Position numbers and translations under genes: made by a program. Source: Hoeflea sp. (lineage in GTDB: Bacteria > Pseudomonadota > Alphaproteobacteria > Rhizobiales > Rhizobiaceae). Taken from it: 64,000 nt of DNA. Below the pieces are notes generated by a model. That model was not told the DNA's origin. It saw nothing but the letters and a program-made list of their open reading frames with translations, and searched no databases. Every line of letters starts with the position of its first letter. The stretch's first letter is position 1. Of the stretch, positions 54,079 through 63,296 are shown piece by piece. The stretch covers positions 124,001 through 188,000 of the forward strand of contig NZ_NVXQ01000002.1 of assembly GCF_002733955.1 (NCBI RefSeq), read 5' to 3'.

Positions 54079-55455
54079 TTACAGGTAGGTCGAGCGTTCC
54101 AGCGGCGTGATTTCATTGTCGAACGCCTTAAGCTCCTCGCGCTTGATCTCGGCAAAGATCCGCCGCAGTTCAGGACCAAAAAGACGGCGGATGAAATCGG
54201 AGCGTTCGAAGTCCTCGATTGCGTCATCCATGTCGTCGGAAAGCTGCGGCAACGGTACATTATAGGCATTGCCTTCCACCGGTGGCGGCGGCAGCTTGCC
54301 GTTTTCAAGCCCCTCCAGCATGCCGCCCAGCACGCCCGCGAGCACGAAATAGGGATTGGCGTCGGCCCCCGACATCCGGTGCTCGAGCCGCCGTGCCTTG
54401 TCATCGGACGCCGGCACCCGCACCACGACGGAGCGGTTGTTGCGGCCCCAGGCGATCCGGGTCGGCGCATAGGAGCCGGGCTGCAGCCGGCGGTAGCCGT
54501 TGAACCCCGGGATATAGAGAAGCAGCGTGTCCTTGAGCGTCTGCAGCAGGCCGGCCGCAGCGTGTTGCAGCCGAAGGTCGCCGGCTTCGCCCGCGAAGAT
54601 ATTGGTGCCGTCCTTGTCGAGAATGCTGGCATGGACATGCATGCCGTTGCCCGGCCATTCCAGGAATGGCTTGGCCATGAAGGTGGCGCGCAAACCGTGC
54701 TTGTGAGCCGATTCGGTGATCAGCCGGCGCAGCAGCACCGTGTCGTCAGCCGCAGCCATTGCATCGTCACGATGCTTGAGATTGACCTCGAACTGGCCGG
54801 GAGCGGCTTCCTTGATGATGGTGTCGATCGGCAGACCCTGCGCGATGGCCGCAGCGCGGATCTCGGCAAACAGCTCGCTCTGGCCGCGCAGTTCCGACAG
54901 CGAATACATCTGCTGCTGTTCGGGACCAGGGCCAAGGTCCTTGCCCATGCGACCGGAGCGCTGGAACACGTTCGGATCGACCAGATAGAACTCGAGCTCG
55001 AAGGCTGTGACCGGGCGCAGCCCCTTCTCGGCAAACCGGTCCATCAGCTTCTGCAACACGTTACGCGGATCATATTCGCACGGCTCACCGGTTTCGGTGT
55101 ACATCGACATCAGCACCTGGGCCGACGGGCGCGGCGACCACGGCGCGACATTAATCCGGCCTGGAATGGCGCGGCAATAGCCGTCGGTGTCGCCGGTTTC
55201 GATGTGGATGCCGGTGGATTCCACCTCCCTGCCCCAGATGTCCAGCCCGAAGATCGACAGCGGCATGTTGATGCCGGGATAATTGGCCTTGGCCAGAGCC
55301 TCGGTCGGGCCCCATTTGCCGCGCATCACGCCATTGATGTCGGGAATCAGGAAGTCCACCGATTCAATGTCCGGGTGTTCGGCCAGGAAGCGCTCGGCTT
55401 CTTCATTGGTAGGAAGGTTTTTGTCTTGGTTTTCCGTGCCGGCGCTCTCGCGCAT
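54079..55455 (-). CDS. Glutamine synthetase family protein, probable gamma-glutamylpolyamine synthetase (PuuA-like)
   Basis: A 458-aa GS-fold ligase. The N-terminal beta-grasp segment reads FLAEHPDIESVDFLIPDINGVMRGKW; catalytic blocks include FELEFYLVD, NGMHVHASILDKDG and the C-terminal SGADANPYFVLAGVLGGMLEGLENG. These features fit the PuuA branch that joins glutamate to putrescine, not GlnA (no adenylylation loop). It is divergent from an omega-aminotransferase gene, a typical polyamine-catabolism pair. The ATG at 55455 has AAGGTGA upstream; the track start (55542) is unsupported. Confidence 0.85.
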   Translation of the reverse strand: MRESAGTENQDKNLPTNEEAERFLAEHPDIESVDFLIPDINGVMRGKWGPTEALAKANYPGINMPLSIFGLDIWGREVESTGIHIETGDTDGYCRAIPGRINVAPWSPRPSAQVLMSMYTETGEPCEYDPRNVLQKLMDRFAEKGLRPVTAFELEFYLVDPNVFQRSGRMGKDLGPGPEQQQMYSLSELRGQSELFAEIRAAAIAQGLPIDTIIKEAAPGQFEVNLKHRDDAMAAADDTVLLRRLITESAHKHGLRATFMAKPFLEWPGNGMHVHASILDKDGTNIFAGEAGDLRLQHAAAGLLQTLKDTLLLYIPGFNGYRRLQPGSYAPTRIAWGRNNRSVVVRVPASDDKARRLEHRMSGADANPYFVLAGVLGGMLEGLENGKLPPPPVEGNAYNVPLPQLSDDMDDAIEDFERSDFIRRLFGPELRRIFAEIKREELKAFDNEITPLERSTYL

Positions 55456-55603
55456 GATATCACCTTGCCCCTTCAGGACTATCTGTTGCCGCACAAAGCG
55501 GATATTGCGGCGCTTGTCCGCACCCGAGTTTTGTGCACACACTCAATCAAAGGTCAAACCGATTTCATCGCGGCCTATGTGAAAAACAATCAGGAATAAA
55601 ACC
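55456..55603. promoter_or_regulatory. Divergent promoter region between GS-like and aminotransferase genes
   Basis: A 148-base intergenic region shared by two divergent polyamine-type genes. It contains an inverted repeat GCCGCA/TGCGGC (55488-55493 with 55506-55511) and an 8-bp palindrome TGTGCACA (55532-55539). Either could be a regulator site. No -10/-35 pair is unambiguous. Confidence 0.35.
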
Positions 55604-56992
55604 ATGCGCGTCAACGTGTCCTCCCACGACCTGAAGGTCTCCGACCACAAGCACCATCTTCACCCGTTTACCGATCATGGCGCGCTTGGCGTCGATGAAC
55701 GGCGGGTGATTGCCAAGGCTGATGGCGTCTGGCTGTGGGACACCGACGGCAACCGCATCATGGATGGCATGGCGGGCCTCTGGTGCGTCAATGCCGGCCA
55801 TGGCCGGCAGGAAATCGTCGAGGCGGTGCGCGCCCAGATGAGCGAGCTGTCCTATTACAACACCTTCTTCAAGACCACGCATCCGCCGGTGATCGAACTG
55901 TCGGAAATGCTGGCCGGTCTGGCGCCGGATCACATCAACATGGTGATGTATGGCAGCTCCGGATCTGACGCCAATGACACGATTCTGCGTCTGGTCCGCA
56001 CCTATTGGGCGCTGCAGGGACAGCCGAGCAAGAAGGTCGTGATCGCCCGCAAGAATGCCTATCACGGCTCGACCATGGCCGGTGCCTCGCTCGGCGGCAT
56101 GAGCGCCATGCACTCCCAGGGCGGCCTGCCGATCCCCGACATCCACCACATCGACCAGCCCTACTGGTTTGGCGAAGGCATGATGACCGACATGAACGAG
56201 GACGAGTTCGGACTCTGGGCGGCGCGTGAGCTCGAACGCGCCATCGAGGAAATCGGCGAGGAAAATGTCGCCGCCTTCATCGCCGAGCCGATCCAGGGCG
56301 CCGGCGGCGTCATTGTCCCGCCCGCCACCTACTGGCCCGAGGTCAAGCGCATCCTCGAAAGCCGCAACATCCTGTTCATCGCCGACGAAGTCATCTGCGG
56401 TTTCGGCCGCACCGGCGAGTGGTTCGGCTCAGGCTATTATGGCCTGAAGCCCGACCTGATGGCGATCGCCAAGGGCCTGACCTCCGGTTACCTGCCAATG
56501 GGCGGCGTGCTGGTCTCTGACGAGATTGCCGAGGTTCTGCACCGCGAGAATGTCGAGTTCTTCCACGGCTACACCTATTCCGGCCATCCCGCCTGCTGTG
56601 CTGCGGCCATCGCCAATCTCAACATCCTCAAGCGCGAAGGCCTGGTCGAGCGGGTGCGCGATCACATCGGCCCCTATTTCCAGAAACAGTGGAAGGCGCT
56701 GGAAGCCCATCCGATGGTGGGTGAGGCCCGCATGGTCGGCCTCTTCGGCGCACTGGAACTCGTGCCCGACGAGAGCGATCTCAAAAAGCGTTTCGCCAAC
56801 GAAGGCAAGGTCGGCACCATCACCCGCGATCATTCATTTGCCAACGGGCTGGTGATGCGTGCAGTCCGCGATTCAATGATCATCTCGCCGCCGCTGAGCA
56901 TAAGCGAGGAAGAAGTCGACGTTCTTATCGCTTCGGCAAAAAAGACGCTTGATGAAGCCTGGAACGATGTCCGCAAACAGGGTCTGGCGTGA
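55604..56992 (+). CDS. Class III aminotransferase, probable putrescine/omega-amino acid:pyruvate aminotransferase
   Basis: A 462-aa PLP-dependent aminotransferase: VWLWDTDGNRIMDGMAGLWCVNAGHGRQEI, YGSSGSDANDTILRLVRTYW, AYHGSTMAGASLGGM, the cofactor aspartate in LFIADEVICGFGRTGEWFGS and the PLP lysine in PDLMAIAKGLTSGYLPMGG. It belongs to the SpuC-like/omega-aminotransferase branch that deaminates putrescine or beta-alanine using pyruvate. Divergent placement opposite a PuuA-like ligase supports polyamine use. A strong terminator follows. Confidence 0.92.
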   Translation: MRVNVSSHDLKVSDHKHHLHPFTDHGALGVDERRVIAKADGVWLWDTDGNRIMDGMAGLWCVNAGHGRQEIVEAVRAQMSELSYYNTFFKTTHPPVIELSEMLAGLAPDHINMVMYGSSGSDANDTILRLVRTYWALQGQPSKKVVIARKNAYHGSTMAGASLGGMSAMHSQGGLPIPDIHHIDQPYWFGEGMMTDMNEDEFGLWAARELERAIEEIGEENVAAFIAEPIQGAGGVIVPPATYWPEVKRILESRNILFIADEVICGFGRTGEWFGSGYYGLKPDLMAIAKGLTSGYLPMGGVLVSDEIAEVLHRENVEFFHGYTYSGHPACCAAAIANLNILKREGLVERVRDHIGPYFQKQWKALEAHPMVGEARMVGLFGALELVPDESDLKKRFANEGKVGTITRDHSFANGLVMRAVRDSMIISPPLSISEEEVDVLIASAKKTLDEAWNDVRKQGLA

Positions 56993-57031
56993 TCGCCCGG
57001 CCAGCCGGACTTAACCTTTACGCTTAAGCTT

Positions 57032-57057
57032 AACGCCGGGTTATCAGACCCGGCGTT
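57032..57057 (+). terminator. Intrinsic terminator after the aminotransferase gene
   Basis: AACGCCGGGT (57032-57041) pairs with ACCCGGCGTT (57048-57057), a perfect 10-bp stem with a 6-base loop, followed by TGCATTTGCGC. It lies 40 bases after the aminotransferase stop and before the acyltransferase gene, so the latter probably has its own promoter. Confidence 0.8.
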
Positions 57058-57094
57058 TGCATTTGCGCTATGATCTCGTTCTCTCAAGGAGATC

Positions 57095-58213
57095 ATGATG
57101 CGCGACGATCACTCGATACCCCCACAGGATCAGGCTTCTTCACGCAACGGATTGCTCGATCTGCTGCGCTTTTCTGCTGCGCTGATGGTGGCCGTCTATC
57201 ACTTTCTCTATCGCGGCGCGCAGGATGGCGGCTATCTTGATCATGCCTTCGGTGCGGCAGGTGTGGCTGTTTCGCTGGGCTATCTCGGCGTCAACCTGTT
57301 CTTCATGATCTCCGGCTTCGTCATCATCTGGTCGGCCTCGGGACGCGACTGGTACGGATTTTCCGTCGGCCGGTTGGCGCGGCTCTATCCCGCGCACCTC
57401 GTCGCCATGACCATCACCTTCCTGATCATGCTCTGGTGGGCGCAGCCGCCGTATCAGACCGATATCTCCCAGTGGCTCGCCAACCTGACCATGCTGGCGC
57501 CGATGTTCGGATCCGGTTTCATGGATGGGGCCTACTGGTCGATCGTCATCGAGATCATCTTTTACGGCTGGGTGGTTATCGGCCTGTTTTCAGGCTTCAT
57601 CCCGCGCCACACCGATGCAACTGTGGCGATCTGGATGCTGCTTGTCATGCTCAACAACACCATGCTCGGGTCCCGTCCGGTGGAACTGCTGTTCCTCACC
57701 GAATATGGCAGCTATTTCGCGCTTGGCATCATGACCTGGCGGATCTCGTCGCTGGGCCAGAGCAATCTGCGTCTTCTGGTGGCGGCAATTGCGCTGGCCA
57801 TGACCTTCCACGCCGCAGAAGTGCAGCGGCTCGATGTCATCTTCCGTCTCGGTGAAGCCTCCAGCGCGCCGCTTGTGGCGCTGGCAAACGCCGGAATTGT
57901 CGGCCTGTTTCTGCTGGCCGCGGCACTGGGCCGCCACATCAAGGCAGGCCCCTGGGTTCTGGCGCTCGGCGGCATCAGCTACCCGTTCTACCTGATCCAC
58001 CAGAACGCCGGATACATCCTGATCAATGCCACGGCGCCTGCGATCGGCAAGTGGAGCGCCTTTGCGCTGGCGCTAATCCTGTCCATCGCTGTGAGCTGGT
58101 GGATCTATGCGCGGGTTGAGCCTGTCGGCCGCGCCATCATTCGCGCCCTGTTCTCTCCGGCTGCCCGCTACATGCCCCGGACATTTTCCCGATACCCCGC
58201 GCCAGCCGAATAA
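57095..58213 (+). CDS. Acyltransferase 3 family membrane protein
   Basis: A 372-aa protein with about ten membrane helices and the acyltransferase-3 opening SSRNGLLDLLRFSAALMVAVYHFLYRG, in which the conserved histidine of the active site (VYHF) is present. The later LGYLGVNLFFMISGFVIIWSASGRDWYGFSVGRLARLYPAHL carries the conserved RxxRxxP-type arginines. Such proteins O-acylate exopolysaccharide, LPS or other cell-envelope glycans. No glycan cluster is nearby. AAGGAG precedes the ATG pair at 57095/57098. Confidence 0.92.
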   Translation: MMRDDHSIPPQDQASSRNGLLDLLRFSAALMVAVYHFLYRGAQDGGYLDHAFGAAGVAVSLGYLGVNLFFMISGFVIIWSASGRDWYGFSVGRLARLYPAHLVAMTITFLIMLWWAQPPYQTDISQWLANLTMLAPMFGSGFMDGAYWSIVIEIIFYGWVVIGLFSGFIPRHTDATVAIWMLLVMLNNTMLGSRPVELLFLTEYGSYFALGIMTWRISSLGQSNLRLLVAAIALAMTFHAAEVQRLDVIFRLGEASSAPLVALANAGIVGLFLLAAALGRHIKAGPWVLALGGISYPFYLIHQNAGYILINATAPAIGKWSAFALALILSIAVSWWIYARVEPVGRAIIRALFSPAARYMPRTFSRYPAPAE

Positions 58214-58238
58214 CGGCGATTAGACGCGGGGAATAACA

Positions 58239-58272
58239 AGAAGGGGCGGCCAATGTAGCCGCCCCCGCTTCT
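58239..58272. terminator. Bidirectional terminator between acyltransferase and BMP genes
   Basis: GGGGCGGC (58243-58250) pairs with GCCGCCCC (58258-58265) around a 7-base loop. Outer bases AGAAG/CTTCT (58239-58243 with 58268-58272) extend the stem with a small bulge. On the minus strand it is followed by TTGTTATT-type sequence. It separates two convergent genes and can end both transcripts. Confidence 0.8.
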
Positions 58273-58296
58273 GTCTGGGTATTGGATTTGCGCCGC

Positions 58297-59376
58297 TTAC
58301 TGCGGCAGCTGGTCGTCGATGCCCTTGACGTAGAAGTTCAGGCCGGCCAGCTCGCCGTCTTCGGCAACAGCGCCTTCGGCCAACCACTCGGAGCCGTCCT
58401 GCTTCATGATCGGACCGGTGAAGGGATGGAATTCACCCGAGGTGATCTTGGCTTCGGTCTCTTCAGCCATCGCCTTCACGTCGTCCGGCATGTTGGTGTA
58501 GGGCGCCATCACAACGTGGCCTTCGGCCATGCCGTCCCAGGTCCGCGACTGTTCCCAGGTGCCGTCAAGCACGGCGCTGATGCGCTCGACATAATACGGG
58601 CCCCAGTCGTCGATGATGGCGGTCAGCTGGGTTTCCGGACCGAATGCGATCATGTCGGAAGCCTGGCCAAACGCATGCGCGCCGCGCTCGGCAGCCACCT
58701 GCATCGGAGCGGTGGAGTCCGTGTGCTGAGTGAGCACGTCGACGCCCTGGTCAAGCAGCGCCTTGGCGGCATCGGCTTCCTTGCCGGGATCGAACCAGGT
58801 GTTGACCCATACGACCTTGAGCTTGAAGTCCGGATTGATCGACTGGGCGCCGAGCATGAACGAGTTGATGCCCTGCACCACTTCCGGGATCGGGAACGAG
58901 GCGATGTAGCCGGCCATGCCGGTTTCAGACATCTTCGCGGCGATCTGGCCGATCACGTAGCGGCCCTGGAAGAACTTCGAATCGTAGGTCGACACGTTCG
59001 GATGTTCGGTCTTGTAGCCGGTGGCGTGCTCGAACTTCACATCCGGGAAATCCTTGGCGACCTTGTTGGTCGGATCCATGTAGCCGAAGGAGGTGGTGAA
59101 GATGATGTTGCAGCCCGACCGCGCAAAGCGCTCGATGGCGCGCTCGGAGTCGGCGCCTTCCGGAACGCTTTCGAGATAGGCGGTTTCAAGCTTGTCGCCG
59201 AGCTTCTCTTCGGCATATTTCCGGCCCTGGTCGTGCTGATAGGACCAGCCGAAGTCGCCCACGGGGCCGACATAGACGAAGCAGGCCTTGACCTTGTCCA
59301 TTCCCTCGGCCTGTGCCGGAGCTGCGATGCCGGCGAGCGCAGTGGCCGCGGCAAGGAGAAGAAGTGTTTTTTTCAT
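58297..59376 (-). CDS. BMP-family ABC transporter substrate-binding protein (nucleoside type)
   Basis: A 359-aa periplasmic protein with a Sec signal peptide (MKKTLLLLAAATALAGIAAPAQAEG) and no lipobox cysteine. The BMP/PnrA fold is shown by VKACFVYVGPVGDFGWSYQHDQGRKYAEEKLG, IIFTTSFGYMDPTNKVAKDFPDVKFEHATGY and QVAAERGAHAFGQASDMIAF. BMP proteins bind purine nucleosides or related bases. The track ORF starts at 59712 inside the permease gene; the ATG at 59376 is the real start. It is the last gene of the ABC operon, 50 bases after the second permease. Confidence 0.94.
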   Translation of the reverse strand: MKKTLLLLAAATALAGIAAPAQAEGMDKVKACFVYVGPVGDFGWSYQHDQGRKYAEEKLGDKLETAYLESVPEGADSERAIERFARSGCNIIFTTSFGYMDPTNKVAKDFPDVKFEHATGYKTEHPNVSTYDSKFFQGRYVIGQIAAKMSETGMAGYIASFPIPEVVQGINSFMLGAQSINPDFKLKVVWVNTWFDPGKEADAAKALLDQGVDVLTQHTDSTAPMQVAAERGAHAFGQASDMIAFGPETQLTAIIDDWGPYYVERISAVLDGTWEQSRTWDGMAEGHVVMAPYTNMPDDVKAMAEETEAKITSGEFHPFTGPIMKQDGSEWLAEGAVAEDGELAGLNFYVKGIDDQLPQ

Positions 59377-59426
59377 TGGGTTCACCCTGTCTGGTTGGTT
59401 GTTGACATCATACCGGTGGCTTTTGC

Positions 59427-60347
59427 CTACCTTTCCGGCACAAAGGATTTGCCGAGCGACGCCGGCGTGTTGATGAGCGTCATCCTGCGATTCAGCGATA
59501 TCACCACCAGTACCGCAATCGTGGCGAGGTAGGGAAGAGCTGAGAGCAGTTGTGACGGGATTCCAAGGCCCAGCGCCTGGGCATGCAGCTGCCCGATCGA
59601 GACTGCGCCGAACAGATAGGCGCCGGCCAGCACCCGGGTCGGTCGCCAAGAGGCAAACACCACCAGCGCAAGCGCGATCCAGCCCCGTCCCGCGGTCATG
59701 TTCTCCACCCATTGCGGGGTGTAGACGATGGACAGATGGGCACCGGCCAGACCGGCACAGGCACCGCCGAACATCACGGCAAGATAGCGCGTGCGCACCA
59801 CCTTGACGCCGAGCGCGTGTGCCGAGGTATGGCTGTCACCGATCGCGCGCAGCCGCAACCCGGCGCGGCTTTTGAACAGGAACCAGTTGACGCCGATGAC
59901 GGCCAGGATCGAGGTGTAGAAGATAGGATCCTGATTGAACAGGATCCGACCCAGAAACGGAATATCCGAAAGCAGCGGGAGCGGCACCGCGACAAGCTTC
60001 AGGCCCGGCAGCCCGATAAAGGCCTCGCCGATCATGCCCGAAAGCCCCAGGCCCAGAATGGTCAGCGCAAGCCCTGTCGCCACCTGGTTGGCGACCAGCG
60101 TCAGCGTGAGAAAGCCGAACAGCAGCGAGAACAGCAGCCCTGCCAGCATGCCGCCAATGGCGCCCAGTCCCGCCGAACCGGTCAGCTGGGCGATGGCGAA
60201 GGCGCAGACTGCCCCCATCACCATCATGCCTTCGACGCCCAGATTGAGAACGCCCGAGCGTTCCACGACCAGCTCGCCGATGGCCGCAAGCAGCAGCGGC
60301 GTTGCAGCGGTCATGATGGTCAGAATAATGGCCTGTGTCATGTCCAT
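59427..60347 (-). CDS. ABC transporter permease, nucleoside/BMP type (second subunit)
   Basis: A 306-aa polytopic permease opening MDMTQAIILTIMTAATPLLLAAIGELVVERSGVLNLGVEGMMVMGAVCAF, the hallmark of the YufQ/NupC-type permeases, with the coupling segment RLRAIGDSHTSAHALGVKVVRTRYLAVMFGGACAGLAGA. It pairs with the preceding permease as a heterodimer. The track ORF extends to 60836 but the ATG at 60347 overlaps the upstream permease stop by one base. Confidence 0.93.
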   Translation of the reverse strand: MDMTQAIILTIMTAATPLLLAAIGELVVERSGVLNLGVEGMMVMGAVCAFAIAQLTGSAGLGAIGGMLAGLLFSLLFGFLTLTLVANQVATGLALTILGLGLSGMIGEAFIGLPGLKLVAVPLPLLSDIPFLGRILFNQDPIFYTSILAVIGVNWFLFKSRAGLRLRAIGDSHTSAHALGVKVVRTRYLAVMFGGACAGLAGAHLSIVYTPQWVENMTAGRGWIALALVVFASWRPTRVLAGAYLFGAVSIGQLHAQALGLGIPSQLLSALPYLATIAVLVVISLNRRMTLINTPASLGKSFVPER

Positions 60348-61432
60348 CAGGCGGCACTCCCCTTGTGCGCCGCTCCGAAGACCAGCCGGATGCGGTAGTG
60401 GATCAGCGTGTCGCAGCCGAGCACGAAGAACAGCAGCAGCCCCTGGAACAGCCTCGTGACCTTGTCGGTAATGCCGATCGAGATCTGCGCCGCCTCTCCG
60501 CCCAGATAGGTCAGCGCCAGGATAAGGCCTGCCGCAACAATGCCGAGCGGGTTGAGCCGGCCGAGAAACGCGACGATGATGGCGGTGAAGCCGTAGCCCG
60601 GCGAGATTACCGGCCGCAGCTGGCCGATGGCGCCCGAAACTTCCGAGATCCCGGCAAGACCGGCCAGCGCACCGGAAACCAGGAACGCGAAATAGACCAT
60701 CTTCTTGTCGGAGAACCCGGCAAACCGCCCTGCCCGGGCCGACTGGCCAAGCACGCTGATCTCGAAGCCCTTGAGCATGCGACGCATCACGAACCACAGC
60801 ACGATCGCTGCAATAAGTGCAAAACCGAAGCCCCAATGGGTCTTGCCGGTCTCGATGATCCGCGGCAGCACCGCGTTGTCAGCGAAATTGCGGGTTTCTG
60901 GAAAGTTGAAGCCTTCCGGATTGCGCCACGGACCGCGCACGGTCCAGTCAAGCAACAGCTGGGCGATATAGACCAGCATCAGGCTGGTCAGGATCTCGTT
61001 GGTGTTGAGCCGCGCCTTCAGGAACGCCGGGATGGCGGCGTAAAGCGCCCCGCCGATCATGCCGAAGATCATCATCAGCGGCAGCATCAACGGCGACTCC
61101 CAGCCGTGAAACACCACCGGCAGGATCGAACCGGCCATCGCCCCGATAATGAATTGCCCTTCGGCGCCAATATTCCAGTTGTTGGAGCGGTAACAGACCG
61201 ACAGTCCGACGGCGATCAGGATCAGCGGCGCCGCCTTGATCGCCAGCTCATGCAGCGACCAGACTTCGGTCAGCGGCTCGATGAAGAAGCTGTAGAGCGC
61301 CGACACCGGATCCTTGCCAAGCGAGACAAACAGAATGACGCCGGCAATCAGCGTCAGGCCGAGCGCGATGAACGGCGACAGGATCGAAAACAGCGACGAC
61401 ATGTTTTCGCGTTTTTTCAGTTCAATGCGCAT
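60347..61432 (-). CDS. ABC transporter permease, nucleoside/BMP type (first subunit)
   Basis: A 361-aa polytopic permease of the YufP type: VSALYSFFIEPLTEVWSLHELAIKAAPLILIAVGLSVCYRSNNWNIGAEGQFIIGAMAGSILPV and EISVLGQSARAGRFAGFSDKKMVYFAFLVSGALAGLAGISEVSG, the latter being the coupling region. The ATG at 61432 (MRIELKKRENMSS) overlaps the ATPase end by 11 bases. With the second permease it forms the translocation channel. Confidence 0.93.
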   Translation of the reverse strand: MRIELKKRENMSSLFSILSPFIALGLTLIAGVILFVSLGKDPVSALYSFFIEPLTEVWSLHELAIKAAPLILIAVGLSVCYRSNNWNIGAEGQFIIGAMAGSILPVVFHGWESPLMLPLMMIFGMIGGALYAAIPAFLKARLNTNEILTSLMLVYIAQLLLDWTVRGPWRNPEGFNFPETRNFADNAVLPRIIETGKTHWGFGFALIAAIVLWFVMRRMLKGFEISVLGQSARAGRFAGFSDKKMVYFAFLVSGALAGLAGISEVSGAIGQLRPVISPGYGFTAIIVAFLGRLNPLGIVAAGLILALTYLGGEAAQISIGITDKVTRLFQGLLLFFVLGCDTLIHYRIRLVFGAAHKGSAA

Positions 61433-62996
61433 GGGCTGCCTCCACTTCGGCATGTCCCGAGCCATCATGGAACCCGCCCATCAGCAGTCCTATGCGTTCG
61501 CGTGTCATCGTCGAGGCCGGTTCGGCAGCCGAAAGGTGACCTTCATTGATCACGGCGATACGGCTTGCGATTTCAAAGACTTCATCAAGATCCTGACTGA
61601 TTACCACCACGGCCGATCCGGCCTTGGCCAGATCGATCAGGGCCTGGCGGATGCGGCTCGCTGCACCCGCGTCCACGCCCCAGGTCGGCTGGTTGACCAC
61701 CAGCACCACCGGCTGCCGGTCGAGTTCGCGCCCGACGATGAATTTTTGCAGATTGCCGCCTGAAAGCGAACCCGCGGCAGGATCGTCGCCCGACTTGCGC
61801 ACATCCATGATCTCGCAGATCCGCTTGCAGGCTTTCGCCACCGCGTCCGTGTTGATCAGGCCCAAGGGGCCGCCAGACAGAAATGCTGAACGGTCGGATG
61901 TATGCCGCGACAGCACCAGGTTGGCGGTCAGCGGCATTTCTGTCACCGCCGCATGGCCGTGCCGTTCCTCCGGAACGAAGCCGCATCCAATCAGGCGTCG
62001 ATCGGTGATTCCCATGCGGCCCACCGGCTTGCCGCGAATAAGGATCGCCTCGGCATCCCCAACCTGGTCTTCGCCCGACAGAACATCGAACAATTCGCTC
62101 TGCCCGTTGCCGGCGACACCGGCGATGGCCACCACTTCGCCCGCGCGGACCGACAGCTCGATATCCTTGAGCGCCACCGCAAACGGCGTGCGCGACGGGG
62201 CACTGAGTTTCCTGATTTCAACCAGCATTTCACCCGGCTCGCCGAGACCGGCACCGGAAATTTCGGCCACTTCGCCGCCGACCATCATGCGCGCCAGCGA
62301 GGACGGCGTTTCCTGCCGCGGATCGCAGGCACCGGTGACCTTGCCATGGCGCAGCACGGTAGCCCGGTCGCAGATGCGCTGAACTTCCTCGAGACGGTGG
62401 CTGATATAGAGAACCGAGCGGCCCTCGGCCTTCAGCTTCGCCAGCGTTTCAAACAGCTTGTCGGCTTCCTGCGGCGTCAGCACCGAGGTTGGCTCGTCAA
62501 GAATGATCAGTTCCGGGTTCTGCAACAGCGCCCGGACAATCTCGATGCGTTGCCGTTCGCCGACGGACAGATCGGCGACATGGGCCGACGGATCAAGTGG
62601 CAATCCATATTCCAGCGAGAGTCGCCGGGCTTCTTCGGAAATCCGGTCAATGGCGACATTGCCATCCAGCGCCAGCGCGATGTTCTCTGCCACCGTCAGC
62701 GCTTCGAACAGCGAAAAATGCTGGAACACCATGCCCACGCCGGTGGCGCGCGCCTCGCCGGGGCTGCCGATACTGACCGGCTTACCCTTCCACAGGATTT
62801 CGCCGCCGCTCGGATCCAGAACCCCGAACAGCATCTTGACCAGCGTTGACTTGCCGGCCCCGTTTTCCCCCAGGAGTGCATGGATTTCGCCCGGAGCAAT
62901 CGCGAGGTCGATCTCGTCGCAGGCTCTCAGGCTCCCGAAAATCTTGGTCAGCCCCTTTGTTTCCAAAAGCGGCGTTTCGGTCTTTTGGTTTTGCAC
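61422..62996 (-). CDS. ABC transporter ATP-binding protein, nucleoside/BMP type (two ABC domains)
   Basis: A 524-aa protein with two tandem ABC ATPase domains. The first has Walker [17 protein letters not shown], signature LSVGERQRIEIVRAL and Walker B LIILDEPTSVLT. The second has an altered P-loop GVAGNGQSELFDVLSG and signature LSGGNLQKFIVGREL. It energises the importer. It starts with GTG (62996) preceded by AGGGGGTGA. First gene of the operon; the binding protein is encoded last, an inverted order. Confidence 0.94.
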   Translation of the reverse strand: MQNQKTETPLLETKGLTKIFGSLRACDEIDLAIAPGEIHALLGENGAGKSTLVKMLFGVLDPSGGEILWKGKPVSIGSPGEARATGVGMVFQHFSLFEALTVAENIALALDGNVAIDRISEEARRLSLEYGLPLDPSAHVADLSVGERQRIEIVRALLQNPELIILDEPTSVLTPQEADKLFETLAKLKAEGRSVLYISHRLEEVQRICDRATVLRHGKVTGACDPRQETPSSLARMMVGGEVAEISGAGLGEPGEMLVEIRKLSAPSRTPFAVALKDIELSVRAGEVVAIAGVAGNGQSELFDVLSGEDQVGDAEAILIRGKPVGRMGITDRRLIGCGFVPEERHGHAAVTEMPLTANLVLSRHTSDRSAFLSGGPLGLINTDAVAKACKRICEIMDVRKSGDDPAAGSLSGGNLQKFIVGRELDRQPVVLVVNQPTWGVDAGAASRIRQALIDLAKAGSAVVVISQDLDEVFEIASRIAVINEGHLSAAEPASTMTRERIGLLMGGFHDGSGHAEVEAAHAH

Positions 62997-63296
62997 GTCA
63001 CCCCCTGAATTCCGTAACCCCGGAATCGCCTAGTTTTGAGGCATTTTTGACCGAAGCACAAGAAACAAGCTTCACCATATGTCGCCGAAATTCAAGTGGC
63101 CGGCTTTTGGCAAAGATGTCGAGTTTTCAGCATCAAACGCAATAATTGTGCGTTGCACAAGCCTGCTGCGGCGGAAAACAGCGAGCAAATTCAACGCCCC
63201 CGAATTTCTACCCTTCGAAAAATGTGTTTACCGGTCTGCTTTCTCAAAAATATCCTGATAGTGCTTTCGATCCAGACGGTGCAATTGTTCCCCGGT
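62997..63296. promoter_or_regulatory. Intergenic region between qor and the BMP-type ABC operon, with operator candidate
   Basis: 300 bases without a supportable gene (the plus-strand ORFs 63096-63755 and 63146-63388 are shadows or lack a family). It is the presumed promoter of the minus-strand ABC operon. A perfect inverted repeat TTGTGC-gtt-GCACAA lies at 63146-63160, about 150 bases upstream of the ATPase start, and could bind a purine- or nucleoside-responsive regulator. No terminator with a T-tract is obvious for qor. Confidence 0.45.

Noticed and set aside
53836-55599. A 587-aa plus-strand ORF opposite hemA and the GS-like gene
   Set aside because: No recognisable family, spans two opposite-strand genes with clear catalytic motifs, and has no ribosome-binding site.
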